In this document: positions 12,401 to 25,379 of the stretch, piece by piece
How the letters are laid out: the number at the start of each line of letters is the position of its first letter
How positions within the stretch are numbered: position 1 is the first letter of the stretch
DNA from: Paralvinella palmiformis
Lineage: Eukaryota > Annelida > Polychaeta > Terebellida > Alvinellidae
Direction: 5' to 3'
DNA length: 64,000 nucleotides
Assembly (NCBI GenBank): GCA_025642065.1
Contig: JAODUP010000165.1
Location: 859,933-923,932, forward strand
Notes under the pieces: generated by a model
Database searches by the model: none
What the model saw: the letters and a program-made list of their open reading frames with translations, nothing else
Told to the model about the DNA's origin: nothing
Translations under genes and position numbers: made by a program

Positions 12401-14760
12401 CCACGTAGGCGTCAATGTTATCACCTAACATAATCTCGAAAGGAAAACGAAAGACTGAATATGAAGCAAATGTGAGTATAAAAATATGATAATGTAGTAG
12501 TTAGCTAATTGTATCCTCTCATAATTAACCGCTAATTGTCAAACATGGAAAATAAAGACTTTATCTGTAACAAGTAATAGTATTCTAGCAGACAGACGTC
12601 TCCAAGAAAAACAAAACAATTATCTTTATGTTAAACAACTGTAGAATTGCATAAAATGGATAGATATTGGACACATCACACAAAACTGGGAGCCTAAGAA
12701 TATGATAAGAAAGAGTGACGAAAACCGGATATATTAATTGTGAAGAGAACGTCATTTCTGATATCTGACGCTTTAATTATGTCATCCTTCGAGCAGATTA
12801 AGCATTTTTTTATCGGTGAGGCAAATCTCCGAACGTATGAAGTAATATTACTTGATTAAATCACGCCTCCATTTCTGTAGCCATTAATTATCCTTAATGT
12901 TACATTTAAATGGCTTACAGTGAGTCTCCTCGCTGAAGGTGTGTGATGTACATCAACAAATAAACCGTAATGGGATGGTTGGCGATCTGTCTCTTGTCGA
13001 GTAGATTGTGAATTATCACCGAACTGGTATATTTTTAGCAGCATTTAATTGATTATTAGATGTTGGAGAATAAAAGGTTTCTTTGATGAGATGAGGTTTT
13101 GATCGTTGCACCGTCACAAAATATCCCGTAGGTGAAGTTTAATTTATGTTTGGTTTATAAATCTGAATCTGAAGTAACAAAGCAAAAAACAGATATTTGG
13201 ATATTTAATGGTATATATGTTGCTCTCTAAGCGTAAAATAAACTGTAAACTCGTTTTAATTGTGATGATTAAATAGTTGAAAAAAGGATGTTTAACAATA
13301 GACGAGCAAAGGTATAATGTTTGGATATAAACAGGCCTCAAATCTAATCATGTCAACGATGAAGTGAAAGAATTAGTGCGATATTGTGTTTATGCAGAGA
13401 TGTCAAAGCCAGCGAATAAAACAAGCTTGTTCTGAACTTTACCAGGATAAGGATACTATATCAGATGTTTAGGTGTGCTTTTAGAGCCCAAATATATGAG
13501 TTACTTAGCCTCGGAATTTGTCACACCCATGACATATGACTGAAAGGTGAATTCCTAGGAAAATATATCCGATAATCCGATATGAGCCTTTGGGGTATAA
13601 CACAACACCCCGTACCCCAAATTTCTTTTAATGGAATGGGCCGTGTTTTGATTGTGTTTCAACAATTGACGAGCGAACCTTGCCCTTTTTTAAATGTTAT
13701 TAGACATATGACACATATACATATGAAAATGTTTAATAAAATAACTTCTAACCTCCTGACATCCACCAGGTTATCACATCCAACAAGGTGCGTGGTAAGT
13801 TGGCTAACTAAACTTGAATTTGGCTAGCATGGACATGAGCCGGATTTAATTTCAAATCTCGGAGGTTTGTAGTACAGGGCTGGCACTCAGAGAATATAGT
13901 AAAACGTTCCATGGAGACCAAATTTCGTTTAATAGATAACATATACAATTGTCTGACGACCGTAAAATAAACGTCTACCATAAAATAAACGTCACGGTGA
14001 ATGGTGTTTTTTTTCTTAACAATTGACGAGCGAACCTTGCCCTTTTTATTTTACTAGGCACTTAACACCTTTCATATACGTATAGAAGATATAAAATAAA
14101 ATATACTTTTGACATCCACCAGGTTATCTCATCCAGCGAGGTACTTAGTAAGTTGGCAAACTGAACTTTGATTTGGCTACCATAAAATACTACATGAATT
14201 GAGCAAATATGAGATATATCAGCAGGAGAACTGATCTCTACACAAATAATCAGCCATATACTGCAGTTTTATTTCCGGATAAATTTATATATTTATATTG
14301 AATACTGATTAATCAAGATATCAAACTAACTTGTGTACAAACTACACGATGAGGATATGGTGTAGATCCTATTTGTTGACGGTATGATTAATTTCTAATA
14401 TTTTTCTTTTAGCCTCAGGCAGCCGTCTGTTTCTTCGGTGAGTACACATATATTTTTAAATGTTTAATTAATATGAGAAAATTATTATAATGGTACAGAA
14501 GAAGAGGATGAAGAACTTGCAGTATCCTCAACTCTCTTTTCCGTGTGGATGAGTCACCTTCATTGGTGTTTTCCATCCAAAGAATATTGAATTATACCCT
14601 TTTGTGATGTTATTAGTAATGATTCTTCAGAGTTTAAAGTAAGCAACACTGAATCATTTTAATTAGTGTATGCTTATTCCAAAAACAACTTTCTTTACCT
14701 TACATTGGCATAGGATAGTAACTTATCTTGAGTGGCCAATCTTCTAAGATATAATGACCG

Positions 14761-15735
14761 ATCTGAAATCTCTAGCATCAATATAATATTTTAAACCAAT
14801 TAAATATAGAGACTGGCGTCCCTCAAAGTTCAATATTAGGACCTTTGCTGTTTATCAAATATATAAATGATCTTTCAATGTCTCTTGATCAATGTAGTGT
14901 TACTATGTATGCCGATGATGTGGCTTTTTATACTAAAGGTCATATGTCAAACGATGCTCATCCAATTATATGTACTCTTCAATCTGATTTATGTAATGTT
15001 AGTGAATGATTGGATGCAAACAAACTGAGTTTGCATATTGGTAAAACAGCTTGCATGTTATTCTGTTCCAAGCAAAAACGTAGACATCTCATGGGAACAA
15101 ATCTTGATTTATCTCTTCATGGGCAAGAAATTGAACAAGTAAAAACGTACAAGTATCTCGGTGTCACTATTGATGAAGATCTTACTTTTAATATTCATGT
15201 ATATAATGTCATCAACAAAATCAATAGATCACTTGGGGTCTTAAAGCGTACTAGTCCATTTGTGCCACTTTCAAATCGATAACTTTGTACAATACTCTTG
15301 TCTTGCCTTATTTTGATTAGTATTGCACACTCTGGGATACATGCTCCGAGACATAAATCACAAGATTACAAAGGTTGCAAAATCGTGGAATGATAATTGT
15401 ACTGGAATGTCATCACAGAACCCATGTTTCAGATATGCTATCAACTCTCAAATCGCTTTATGTTCACCAAAGATTTATATTTCTTAAATGTACTTTGATG
15501 TATAACATTGCAAATGACAAAACACCACACTATCTTAAAAGTGTAAGTCCTGGTATATCACATGTATATGACACAAGATCAATAAAGCTACTCAGTTCAC
15601 AGAACATCATTGTGGAATAATTTGCTATCTCAAGTAAATAATAATTAAAAAAGCAGTACCTAACTTTAAAAAACTGTGTTCTGTTCTCTATATAATCGGT
15701 AACCTCAGTAAATTAAATGTTCAATTAAATTTATT
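14761..15735 (+). pseudogene. 5'-truncated LINE reverse transcriptase (Jockey/CR1-like), disrupted
   Basis: From 14818 the plus strand reads VPQSSILGPLLF (usual motif VPQGSxLGPLLF), then YADD with both catalytic aspartates at about 14908-14919, and LDANKLSLHIGKTACMLF and YKYLGVTIDEDLTF after it. These are reverse transcriptase motifs B to E of a non-LTR retrotransposon. A TGA at 15007-15009 replaces the conserved tryptophan just before LDANKLS, a TAA ends that frame at 15280-15282, and the C-terminal part continues in another frame at 15375-15620 (THVSDMLSTLK...PHYLK...YDTRS), typical of the region after the reverse transcriptase. The endonuclease and most of the fingers domain are absent. 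It is dead through at least one nonsense change, one frameshift and 5' truncation. Confidence 0.88.
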
Positions 15736-16172
<437 letters not shown>

Positions 16173-16600
16173 GCCAATTGTTTTTATAAATATTGCTTAA
16201 ACATGTTATTGATTTGTTCTCGTCATTCGATGATTGACATAGTTAAACAGCAAACCGGTTGAGATAAAGAGATATGTATACTTCATGTAAATGCTACTAC
16301 CATGTATCGTAACAAATCATGTTATAAGCAAAAGCTGTCTTGTTCATGGGATAGATTCATTTAATATCAAGGCATGACGTAAAAAAGGGTTTTTACTGTA
16401 ATTTCATTGTAACATATTAATTGCGATGTAAAACAAATATCGCATTACAAGTGAAGCAAACGTAGCAATTGTAGCGAAAGAAGATTTAAATGCTGCCTCT
16501 TAATGCAAAACAGACAGCAGTGTGATCGTGTGTGTGTGTGTTTGTTTGTGCGTGTGTGTGTGTGTGCGTGTTCGTGTGCGTGTATAATGTATTATCAGTC
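16173..16600. other. Non-coding; GT-rich patch at 16527-16585
   Basis: An imperfect (GT)n patch is the only feature. Confidence 0.6.
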
Positions 16601-16604
16601 CCAA

Positions 16605-16760
16605 AGGAAGAACTATTTATATCACTAACCGTATTCTTACCAAGCCTCGGCTAGAGAAAGTATAAGAACCAAAACAATTAATTGTCTATAACCAACCAGA
16701 GCTGAAGCCACATATAACGATGTATGTGTAGAGTAACAAAAGATGAGCTAGATCTTCACA
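16605..16760 (+). repeat. Diverged duplicate block (partner at 27165-27330)
   Basis: Shared words in order: tatatcacta, ccaagcctcggct (ccaagcctcagtc in the partner), agtataagaacc-like and agctgaagc. Same orientation, about 10.6 kb apart. Confidence 0.55.
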
Positions 16761-18147
16761 TTGGTCAAAATAGACACGAAAATCATTATTACATAAATGT
16801 CGTTTTGTTAATTGATATAATTATGATAAAGTAATTATATAGCTATCTGATGTTATCCCGTTGTTGTCTTTAAGTAATCTATACTCTGAAGGTAGAAAAT
16901 AGCATCAGCATATTAAGGCCAATTGTAAAACTTTATTACTTTTAAAAATAGTAATTCCTTATCTGTGTCATGGTCGTATTACTGGTCATCTATCATTCGT
17001 TAGCTACAGGATTGATGTTGAAACTCAATCATTTGACAAAACAAAAACACTCCGATATTCTTTTAGCTGCTCATCTAGCGTTTTAATATTTACCCAAAAA
17101 TGATCGCAACCTTATTAGTAACAAGTAATATTACTGGTTGAGTCATTCCTCAAGTGGAAGTCCAAAATATTTAATTATTCTTAAATAGTATGCAGCTTTT
17201 GTTAGAATATCGAAAAGCTAACTGATTTAGAGTAACTTCTATATGCGTAGACTTTAAATCTGCCAAATATCTCCCTATGGCAATATTAATATGCTTTCAT
17301 AAATTTTCCTTTGTGCAAGTCGTTGTTTTCATACCAAATCCACCTTGTTTTAATACCCACTGACCGTAGAATAAATTCCCGTTTCTTTTAATAAATTCTA
17401 CTCCTATGTATTTTACCAACATTGTTTATATTCGACCTTGCCTACTAAAACTTTAAAAACCCTTGTATTTGTCATGGCTACTCATAAGTGGAAACCAAAT
17501 TCATTAACGCACCAATAATTGGAGCAAAATTGAGCAAGAAGACCATATAATTATTCTAATTTAGTTACAAATCTGCCGTACGTATGGTGTACTATATGCA
17601 TTTAGTTTAATGATTCATTGTAATTATAATATCGAATTATGCCCTTTCTAAGATCGTATCTGTAATATGTGTATATTTGGCAAATTTTACTATCATCTAT
17701 AACTAACTACAACAAGATACAATATTTTCTTTAACTTCGTTTATATCTGTAATAGATGAAAAACACGGAACAATATGTATATAAACAGATAAGACATAGA
17801 CAACCGTTATTAAGTTTTATATCGGCACGATAGATACACGACCTCTGTTCTGGATACGATACATTATGGTAACTCAATTACGAGTTCTGGTAGAGGTATT
17901 ACTTTAAGGTGTCGAAGTTACCGTTGGCGGTTTAATGAATTAAGGGATGCTCCCCACCAAATCTCTTTTTAGAGACGTGTTACTGATCAACGTGTGTGAA
18001 GGTTAATGAACTACGTGTCGAAATAAGAATATATACAAATACCCAGAAAATAATTTCGAAGTATTTGTATTTAATTATCTAATTCAGGTTTATACTGTTA
18101 GAAATCATTTTACAAATTCACTGAAGAAATAGAATTTTCCGTCAAAT

Positions 18148-18150
<3 letters not shown>
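16761..18150. other. Non-coding, nothing recognised
   Basis: AT-rich sequence without supported features. Confidence 0.5.
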
Positions 18151-18206
<56 letters not shown>

Positions 18207-18208
18207 AT
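18151..18208. repeat. (AT)n(GT)n microsatellite
   Basis: About 34 bases of AT then about 24 of GT. Confidence 0.95.
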
Positions 18209-18392
18209 ATAACATAATTACATGGCTATATTGGTTATAGTTAAACTATATATCGGTCAATCAGAGGACGATATCAAATAGCCATAAAATTACTTTATCA
18301 TAATTAGATCAATTAATAAAACCATGAGTATATAATAATGACTTTCGTATATTATTTAACCAGTCTGACTATCCAATTAATATTTTGTTACT

Positions 18393-18579
18393 CTCTCTCT
18401 CTCTCTCTCTCTACTTTGTTATATATAATGACTTCAGTATTAGTTGGTTGTGGAGAGTTAATCTTTTGGGAATTATGTTATCTCTGGCTGTTATGAAAAT
18501 AGAGATGAGAGTGGTCGTGATAGGACTGGCGAGATAGATAGCTCTTTCTATTATACACGCACGCATGCACACACGCATG

Positions 18580-18606
<27 letters not shown>
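18393..18606 (+). repeat. Dispersed repeat family T with (TC)n and (CA)n edges, copy 1
   Basis: A (TC)n tract (18393-18412) is followed by a unique part with gtggagagttaa (18442), atctctggctg (18480) and gtcgtgataggactggcgag (about 18513), then a CA-rich microsatellite to 18606. The unique part recurs on the same strand at 38313-38410, also followed by CA-rich DNA. Probably a SINE or MITE fragment; no tRNA boxes or coding content seen. Confidence 0.6.
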
Positions 18607-18609
<3 letters not shown>

Positions 18610-18610
<1 letters not shown>

Positions 18611-20700
18611 ACGCATGCAGAAATACAAAAAAAAGATAAAAAACTTAGGCGTTTGTAAATAATTGATCAAGTAGTGCTGAGACAGAGCGTATTTTATCAA
18701 GAGACTGAACTTATTGTTGTTTCTTTACACTTGGTTCCTATGTATCGTTCTTTTTGTCAAATAACATTTCAACATAATTATAATACAGACAAACTAGGTA
18801 CACCTTGTACGGATATTTTATAAAACACTCCCGATATTTGATATTTACTTTGTTTTGTTTACTATTTCAGATACAATCGAAAGTATAGCAGTCACGCAGT
18901 TATTGGTATTTATTAAAAATTCATTTCCATAATTTTCTGGTGCTATATAAAACCGACAAATATACAAGATCATTATTCCGGAGGCATTGTTAGTAAAGAG
19001 TCCGTTAGAATTACAAATACATTACTTGTTTGTCCTAAAGACACGCGTGTGTTAAAGTCAACTGACGTCCTAATACAACACTCATTATGTTGTCAGCTAA
19101 TCATAAATGGGTACACGAACTGTTTGATGGAATTATTATTTCTAAATTGTAATAATTGATTAAGCCTTCCGTTTTATTTAATAATTACATAAATCAACGG
19201 AGTTACCACTTTTATGGACAGAAATATGAATGATTACTATTTTAATGTGTTTTGTTCAAAATTTGATTTTCTAACTCCATGAATTTAACTTACCGTCGTC
19301 GCTTCTTTCTTCAACAAACACTGATTTGTTCATATGATAATGTACGTGTATTTTAAGTATTATTAGCGATACATAGTTCAAACATGCAATTTGCATAGAA
19401 TTGTTTTTAGACAAAATATTGTATTTCCATTGTATGAGTAATACATCAATTCGAATTAAAAGATAAAGGAAAGGGTTTCTAATACTTTATTAAGACCCTC
19501 ACCCATATCATTGGAGTCCGAAAGGTGGTCTTAATAGAGGAATTATACTCTATACATAGCAGTGACATTTAGACAAAATATACAGATCGTTTAAGGTAAT
19601 CCAGTTTGCTGTTTAACTATAAAATAATCACCTAACGGGAGAAAATCAATTCTGATATTTAACGCATATCTATCTACCGGAAGATTAGCTAATATCATGC
19701 TTGACATTTGACATTAATATGACTATTATCACCCATTCTGAGAATCTGTCAACATTTTTCGCAATCAATACTGACATTATGAAGTTTAAGCCGCTACATA
19801 TGTCACTTGTCCCGTAACCATAATGACGTCATACAAACGGCTCTGAAAACCGAATTGGTTTCGTGCGCGCAACAAACTGAAATTAAAACTAACGAATTTT
19901 GACATGTTTCTACCTGACGTGAATCTCACGCGAAGGTGCAATTATGTGTGTGACATTGCTGCAGTCAAACTATGCAATTCTGTCATTGACTTATTTGTTA
20001 ACAATGATAACAAATAATTTGTAAACCGGGATATATTTGAAGAAAGAATATTGTCCACTGATTGGCATAATGATGCTATATTAACGGAACTCTTACACGG
20101 GAAAGTACATGGAGTTCGTTTCGACCTTCTACCTGAATGACGTCACGGATGAACCATGAAATAGAAATCGTTTTCGAAATATCTCAGTGTTCATGATTAT
20201 TCTGCCACTTTGGCTACATAGGTAGAGTGTGAGACTATTTACCTATGGCTGTGGTCATTCTGTGCGGGAGGTCGCCGGTTCGCTGCCACAATAGTAAGCA
20301 GTGTTTTTATCTAGTCAGGCAACTAGCAAAGTTTTCTCCCGCGAATGTGCCATATATTCTAGATTCTAAATGTATTAGAATTAATCTCCGTGGGGAAGCC
20401 ATAAATTTCAGACTATATGCGTCTCTCTCATTTTAGGTTGCCAACCACGTTAAAAACTGCCATTTCAGCCATTATTTTTAATTTTTATTTTTATTCCGAA
20501 ATATGAAAAATAACGCATCAGTAAGTGCTTCATTGTGCAATCAATTTATCAGTATGTATTTCTTTATTTAGTTTAAACGTTTGTGTGTCTGTTACACAAT
20601 TTCTAACTGACTCACTCAATTTTATATGATGCTCATTTGATCGATGATAGTATACTGATGGAATATACGTAAAACTCCATGTAGGATATTTAATAATATA
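18610..20700. other. Non-coding, nothing recognised
   Basis: AT-rich sequence. The short frame at 20245-20436 has no recognisable domain. Confidence 0.5.
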
Positions 20701-20714
20701 TAAAATTAACTAAA

Positions 20715-20966
20715 ATGATCCTACACGATTATGTTCACACCTTGACTCACCATTTTATGATCCTACACAATTATGTTCACACCTTGACTCACCATTTTAT
20801 GATCCTACACAATTATGTTCACACCTTGACTCACCATTTTATGATCCTACACAATTATGTTCACACCTTGACTCACCATTTTATGATCTTACACAATTAT
20901 GTTCACACCTTGACTCACCATTTTATGATCCTACACAATTATGTTCACACTCTTGACTCATCATTG
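20715..20966 (+). repeat. 42-bp minisatellite, six units
   Basis: Units begin at 20715, 20757, 20799, 20841, 20883 and 20925 and differ by only one or two bases. The unit length is a multiple of three, so the array is open in one frame (repeating MILHNYVHTLTHHF), but there is no other sign of coding. The last unit gains one base and the periodicity ends. Confidence 0.97.
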
Positions 20967-20969
20967 TAT

Positions 20970-21540
20970 TCATTTCTTCTACAAAGAAGAACTATTCGAT
21001 TCCCAGAATATTTACTCCAACTACTCCATATCTCCCCTAAAATCACCTGTATCGGTAATCTAAGTTATGACATGTTGATAACAATATGTTAATTTAGAGT
21101 CTGATGTTTACGTATCACGGTACACTATTTGGCTAAACCGTTATACTTATTTCTGATATTGTCATAGAGCCGATCAGTTCTAAAACTATTTAATGCAAAA
21201 TTATTAAAACACAGACATTGAATTTAAACTAATAATAAATGAATTTCTACAATAATGTGATATGAAGTTAGTCATTATGAAAATAAAAATAGATATGGCA
21301 TTTTATAATTAATAATAATAATTTAATTATTGAGTCTAAGCTCCTTCCTTTGATCGATTAAATATTGCGAACATCAAACAAAAAGTTTAAATATAGACTT
21401 ATAAACCTTTTTGTTTTGTATTTGTGCTAATTCTAGTTGATATCAATAATACCTTATTGTATTAGTCTTTTTATGTATTTTTGATTAAACAACCGAACGT
21501 ACTGTTTAATTTTGGTGATTAAGAACGATTCTCTGAAGTT
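20970..21540. other. Non-coding, nothing recognised
   Basis: AT-rich sequence with no supported feature. Confidence 0.5.
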
Positions 21541-22040
21541 ATCACTATCACATCGGGAGCTTCATTTGCTCCCTTTTCAGTCTCGCATCATTTTCAAACT
21601 CTGTGCCATTGCCTATCAAGCTCTTTCTTCCTGAGAACGTATCGTATCTATTTTCCATCGGTTATTTCGCACCCAAGGTCAGAGTGGCTGTTCATCTGGT
21701 TTTCACTTGCTGTCTGTTCCTAATTTTAAAACTCATGCGGGCATTCGTGCTTTTTCAGTTGCAGCCCCATCTCTTTGGAACCCACTCCTTGAACATGTTA
21801 ATTAAGTAATCAAATAGCATACTCACCTGTTATACTCGTTTATCCCTCCTAAGATTTCACTGCATTCGGTCATTTGGTGATGAATTTTGTATCGTACCGT
21901 GATTATGTGATTGCCCAACCCCTGGACTAGGTGACCCCTGGACTAGGTGACCCCTGGACTAGGTGCACCACTGAGCTCGATTCTTTTCGAGGATAGTGGC
22001 GCTATGGAAGTTTGTTATTATTATTATTTTTTTTATTTAG
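21541..22040 (+). pseudogene. 3' end of an L2/CR1-like LINE (same family as 59.1-60.35 kb)
   Basis: Aligns with the LINE at 59120-60355 over its last 450 bases. Shared words in order: attgcctatcaagctctttc-like (21607 / 59893), catctggttttcacttg (21694 / 59979), tttttcagttgc (21752 / 60029), ctaggtg and gagctcgattcttttcgag-like (21974 / 60248), then an ATT tail. It covers the C-terminal end of ORF2, frameshifted, and the 3' UTR. The 3' UTR holds a local triplication: a 16-base unit (cctggactaggtgacc) repeated three times at 21921-21968, present once in the other copy. Confidence 0.85.
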
Positions 22041-22799
22041 AAGAAAGAAGGAAGCCTAACACATATTTTGATAATACATCTCATACCACGTTCTAGCTGA
22101 TGTTGTGTAAAGTTACAATCCCTCGTGATAGTAAAGTTAAATGTTTATGTGTCTTTTGTACGAACATATTCCCGATAACACATAAACCGGCTAAGGTAGT
22201 AATCAGCCTGATGATGGCATCACCAACAGTCCTCGGTTGTCCAACAAACCACAAACCATCACCGGTAGTACGTCGATAGCCCACATGCGGTAAGCTGATG
22301 ACTGTTGGGAGTAAACTCCTTTAGAGAGAACCACAAAGCTCCTCATTCCTCACTCAAGATGTAGTTTATATTTCTATGAGGATTTGTTTATTGATTGCGG
22401 TAATATTTAAAATTGTTAATTGATATTTAACACTAGCAGTAAACAACGATTAGCTACACCGAATTAGAGGTAAAAGTTTATTTTTAGCCTCAATTGGTTT
22501 CGAATAATAAAGTTATTTAGAAAATCAGATTTCTCCGCAAATTATTTTATTATCCAACCAATTAATTAATAGCTATAAGTTTATGCACATTGATAAAACA
22601 AATTGTGCAAATAGGCGGGTATCTACTAGGCGTAGGATGCGCTAAAGCTGAGTTTTTGCACAATTAATTTACGGTTTGGTTTTTGGCAGCCATCAAGTGG
22701 ATGTCAAACACATTTGTCATCAACTCAATCTGATTGATGTACATAATTAAATAACTTGTAATGTGATGGTTGTTAATCTGTAAATCATGACGGATTCTC
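22041..22799. other. Non-coding, nothing recognised
   Basis: The short minus-strand frame 22093-22284 has no recognisable content. No repeat family identified. Confidence 0.5.
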
Positions 22800-22866
22800 T
22801 CTTATGATGATGATGATTGCTGTTTTACGGCCACTTTTGTGCAGATGGTAGGCTAAATGGGACGAA
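22800..22866 (-). mobile_element. SINE family S fragment, minus strand
   Basis: Only the 3' third is present: gatgatgatgattgctgttt, acggccacttttgtgca and atggtaggctaaatggg. It is truncated at about 22862, where a different duplicated segment starts. Confidence 0.75.
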
Positions 22867-22934
22867 GATTTGCTGAAAAGATATGGTATTATTATAAATA
22901 ATTTATTACTTTCAGTTTGGATCGTCTTAGAAAA

Positions 22935-22936
<2 letters not shown>

Positions 22937-22971
<35 letters not shown>

Positions 22972-22972
22972 G
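22937..22972. repeat. (ATT)n microsatellite
   Basis: About 12 ATT units. Confidence 0.95.
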
Positions 22973-23799
22973 CCACCTGCGGATTATTTTCATCTATAAC
23001 AGGAATACGTTAAATATTGATAAAGTTTGTATTGATCCAGATATAATGTATGTTATGTTATTTAAGAAAATCTCGCTTACATATCACTATCATTAATGAC
23101 AAATCGTGACATTGTGGCTTGGGTACATGCAGATTATATTTATTTGCAGGTCTAAAAATAACAGTCACCATCCGAATACTTATCTTGGTTACTAACATTA
23201 TCCTTGACTTGATCTTATACTCAGTTAACAATTGCTCACCAAGCTGAGCCATTTTCTTTGTAAATAAGCGACTCCGTGGCTGGGTAAATAATTGATTCTT
23301 TGAGAAAATCCCCATTCTTCAAAACATTACTAGAATCTAGTCAGTAGATAGTAAAAACGTGTCTGTATGTTTATATCTGTAACACAGCAAGGTAGCAGCA
23401 TTTTTAAATAAGGAGAATCTCTTCAGAATCTCTTCATTAGAATCTCGTCGTAAACATTTGGTGATATGGTTAAATGTTTTTTTCTTCTTCTTCTGAGCCA
23501 AACATATTATCTGAAATGATGTTAGTGTACAGACATATTCTAATATATTTAACGGTTAAACCTTCTGTTCAAGATACACTTCATATTCATGTTATTATAC
23601 AGGACATTGGCATTTCCCATTTGGACTTTTTTCATACCCCTGTTACTATAATTCTCTTAACAATTAACGAATGGTTACGGTCAGGTTAACACTTGGGTAC
23701 ATTGAGGGAATAGAACGTCATGAACTGTGGTATTAACACTTAAACATAGTGCAGATATTCAGAAAAATAGCTAAAACCGTCTTCCAAGAAATTAAGGTA

Positions 23800-23858
23800 G
23801 AGAAAGAGAAATGAGGAGGGAGAGAGAGGGAGAGAGAAGGGGGAGATAGAAATAGAAA

Positions 23859-23906
<48 letters not shown>

Positions 23907-24130
23907 TGAGAGAGAGAGAGAGAGAGAGAGAAGAGAGGGAGAGAGAAAGAAAGAGGGAAAGATAAATGGAAGGTAGGAGGGAAGTATGGAGATATAGCTA
24001 ATTAGATGGCTAGATAGAGAGATAGATAGATAGAGAGAAAGTGTGTGTGCGTGTAAAAGAGAGTGTGTGTCTGTGTGTGTGTTCGTGTGTGTGCGCGCGC
24101 GTGTATAAGAGAGTGAGCGAGAGAGAGTCA
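23800..24130. repeat. Compound purine-rich (GA)n/(AT)n/(GT)n region
   Basis: GA-rich DNA with an (AT)n core at 23861-23900 and GATA and GT patches after it. Confidence 0.9.
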
Positions 24131-24760
24131 GTAATGTTTATGATAGATATATTTTGGGCTCTATCGAGATGTTGTGGGGTTTCTAATTAGCATCTTTTAT
24201 AAGCTTTGTGTATTTTGGCTGGAGGATAATATACTCAGGCTCCACTAGGATTATGTAATGTAAATATCTTTACAGAATCATGTGTCGGCATATATCTTAC
24301 CAGGAAAAGGTACACGTATGGATACAGAATACCGATTATATATTTGGTATTCAAGATATGTCTCAAGTTATTTGATAGTATTCAGGCCTAAATAAGTGAT
24401 GTAAAATATTAACTGCAATAGGCTAACTATTTCGAGTGACAACAATGATTACGTTATTCTGGAATTAAATTACCGGAGAGAACGTAATACCGTAATCTCC
24501 AACACACATACACACTTATTCATTCACATTCACACATACGGCTTTAGCTATTTAACCAAACATTATATACGTATGTAATCTACATAACAACATCAAAGGC
24601 ATTGATCTCCATGTGCTTGAACGGGAATTTCCAGACCACTGTTTTTAGGGAATCTTCTGCGTTAGACCAATTCCAGGTAGAGAGTTTATGATCCATTCTT
24701 GGAAATCGTTGAATAACCTTATCTGTATCTGGTTAAGTTGTCTGTTTTCTTATCCGTCTA

Positions 24761-25003
24761 AATACTAATAGTTATCTAATGAGATACAAGTGGTTCCTAA
24801 TACTAATAGTTATCTAATCAGATACAAGTGGTTCCTAATACTAATAGTTATCTAATCAGAAAACAAGTGGTTCCTAATACTAATAGTTATCTAATGAGAT
24901 AAAAGTGGTTCCTAATACTAATAGTTATCTAATGAGATAAAAGTGGTTCCTAATACTAATAGTTATCTAATGAGATACAAGTGGTTCCTAATACTAATGC
25001 ATT
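24761..25003 (+). repeat. 38-bp minisatellite, six units plus a partial
   Basis: The start word aatactaatag recurs at 24761, 24799, 24837, 24876, 24914, 24952 and 24990. One unit has a one-base insertion. Variants alternate gagata/cagata and caagtgg/aaagtgg. Confidence 0.95.
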
Positions 25004-25019
25004 TTGTTTTCGATTCACT

Positions 25020-25090
25020 ATGGTACACTATGGAGAACTATCACTATAAGGTGAAATACTAGTACACTATGGATTACTATACTATAAGGT
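25020..25090 (+). repeat. Short direct doublet
   Basis: The phrase tatactataaggtgaaatact-like text occurs twice (about 25041-25060 and 25078-25098), leading into the trinucleotide tract. Confidence 0.6.
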
Positions 25091-25096
25091 GAAATA

Positions 25097-25375
25097 CTAC
25101 TACTACTATTATTACTACTACTATTCCTACTACAACTACTACTTCTATTACTACTCCAACGCCTCCTCATCATCCTCCCCTTACTCCTCATCCTGCTCCT
25201 CCTAGTCTTCGTCCTCCTCCTCCTCCCCATACTCCTCCTCCTGCTGTTCCTCCTCCTCTTCTCGCTCTTTCTCCTACTACTACTCCTACTACTACTACTA
25301 TTACTACTATTCTTACTCCACCTACTAATACTACTATTACTCCTCCTCATCATATTACTACCACCACCACCATAA
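25097..25375. repeat. Degenerate CTA/CTC pyrimidine-rich trinucleotide tract
   Basis: About 280 bases of (CTA), (CTC) and (ATT) triplets with almost all G on the other strand. The arginine/serine-rich minus-strand frame 25018-25353 is a consequence of this and is not treated as a gene. Confidence 0.9.
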
Positions 25376-25379
25376 CAAG

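Larger units (their letters stand above)
11900..14760 (+). repeat. Long diverged duplicated segment, copy B
   Basis: Direct-orientation partner of 4560-6950. It differs by an inserted SINE (12228-12400), by lacking the 5151-5230 microsatellite, and by an internal tandem duplication of about 357 bases: the anchor caattgacgagcgaacct occurs at 13663 and again at 14020, each followed by a matching catccaccaggttat stretch. A further 17-base direct doublet (taaaataaacgtc) lies at 13965-13995. No shared reading frame was seen. Confidence 0.75.

Noticed and set aside
13582..13827. 81-codon plus-strand frame
   Set aside because: Not conserved in the duplicate copies at 6.2 and 14.0 kb.
20715..21092. 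125-codon frame with repeated MILHNYVHTLTHHF
   Set aside because: Minisatellite with unit length divisible by three. No start context or homologue evident.
25018..25353. Arginine/serine-rich minus-strand frame resembling an SR protein
   Set aside because: Direct consequence of a pyrimidine-rich trinucleotide tract; no flanking coding sequence.
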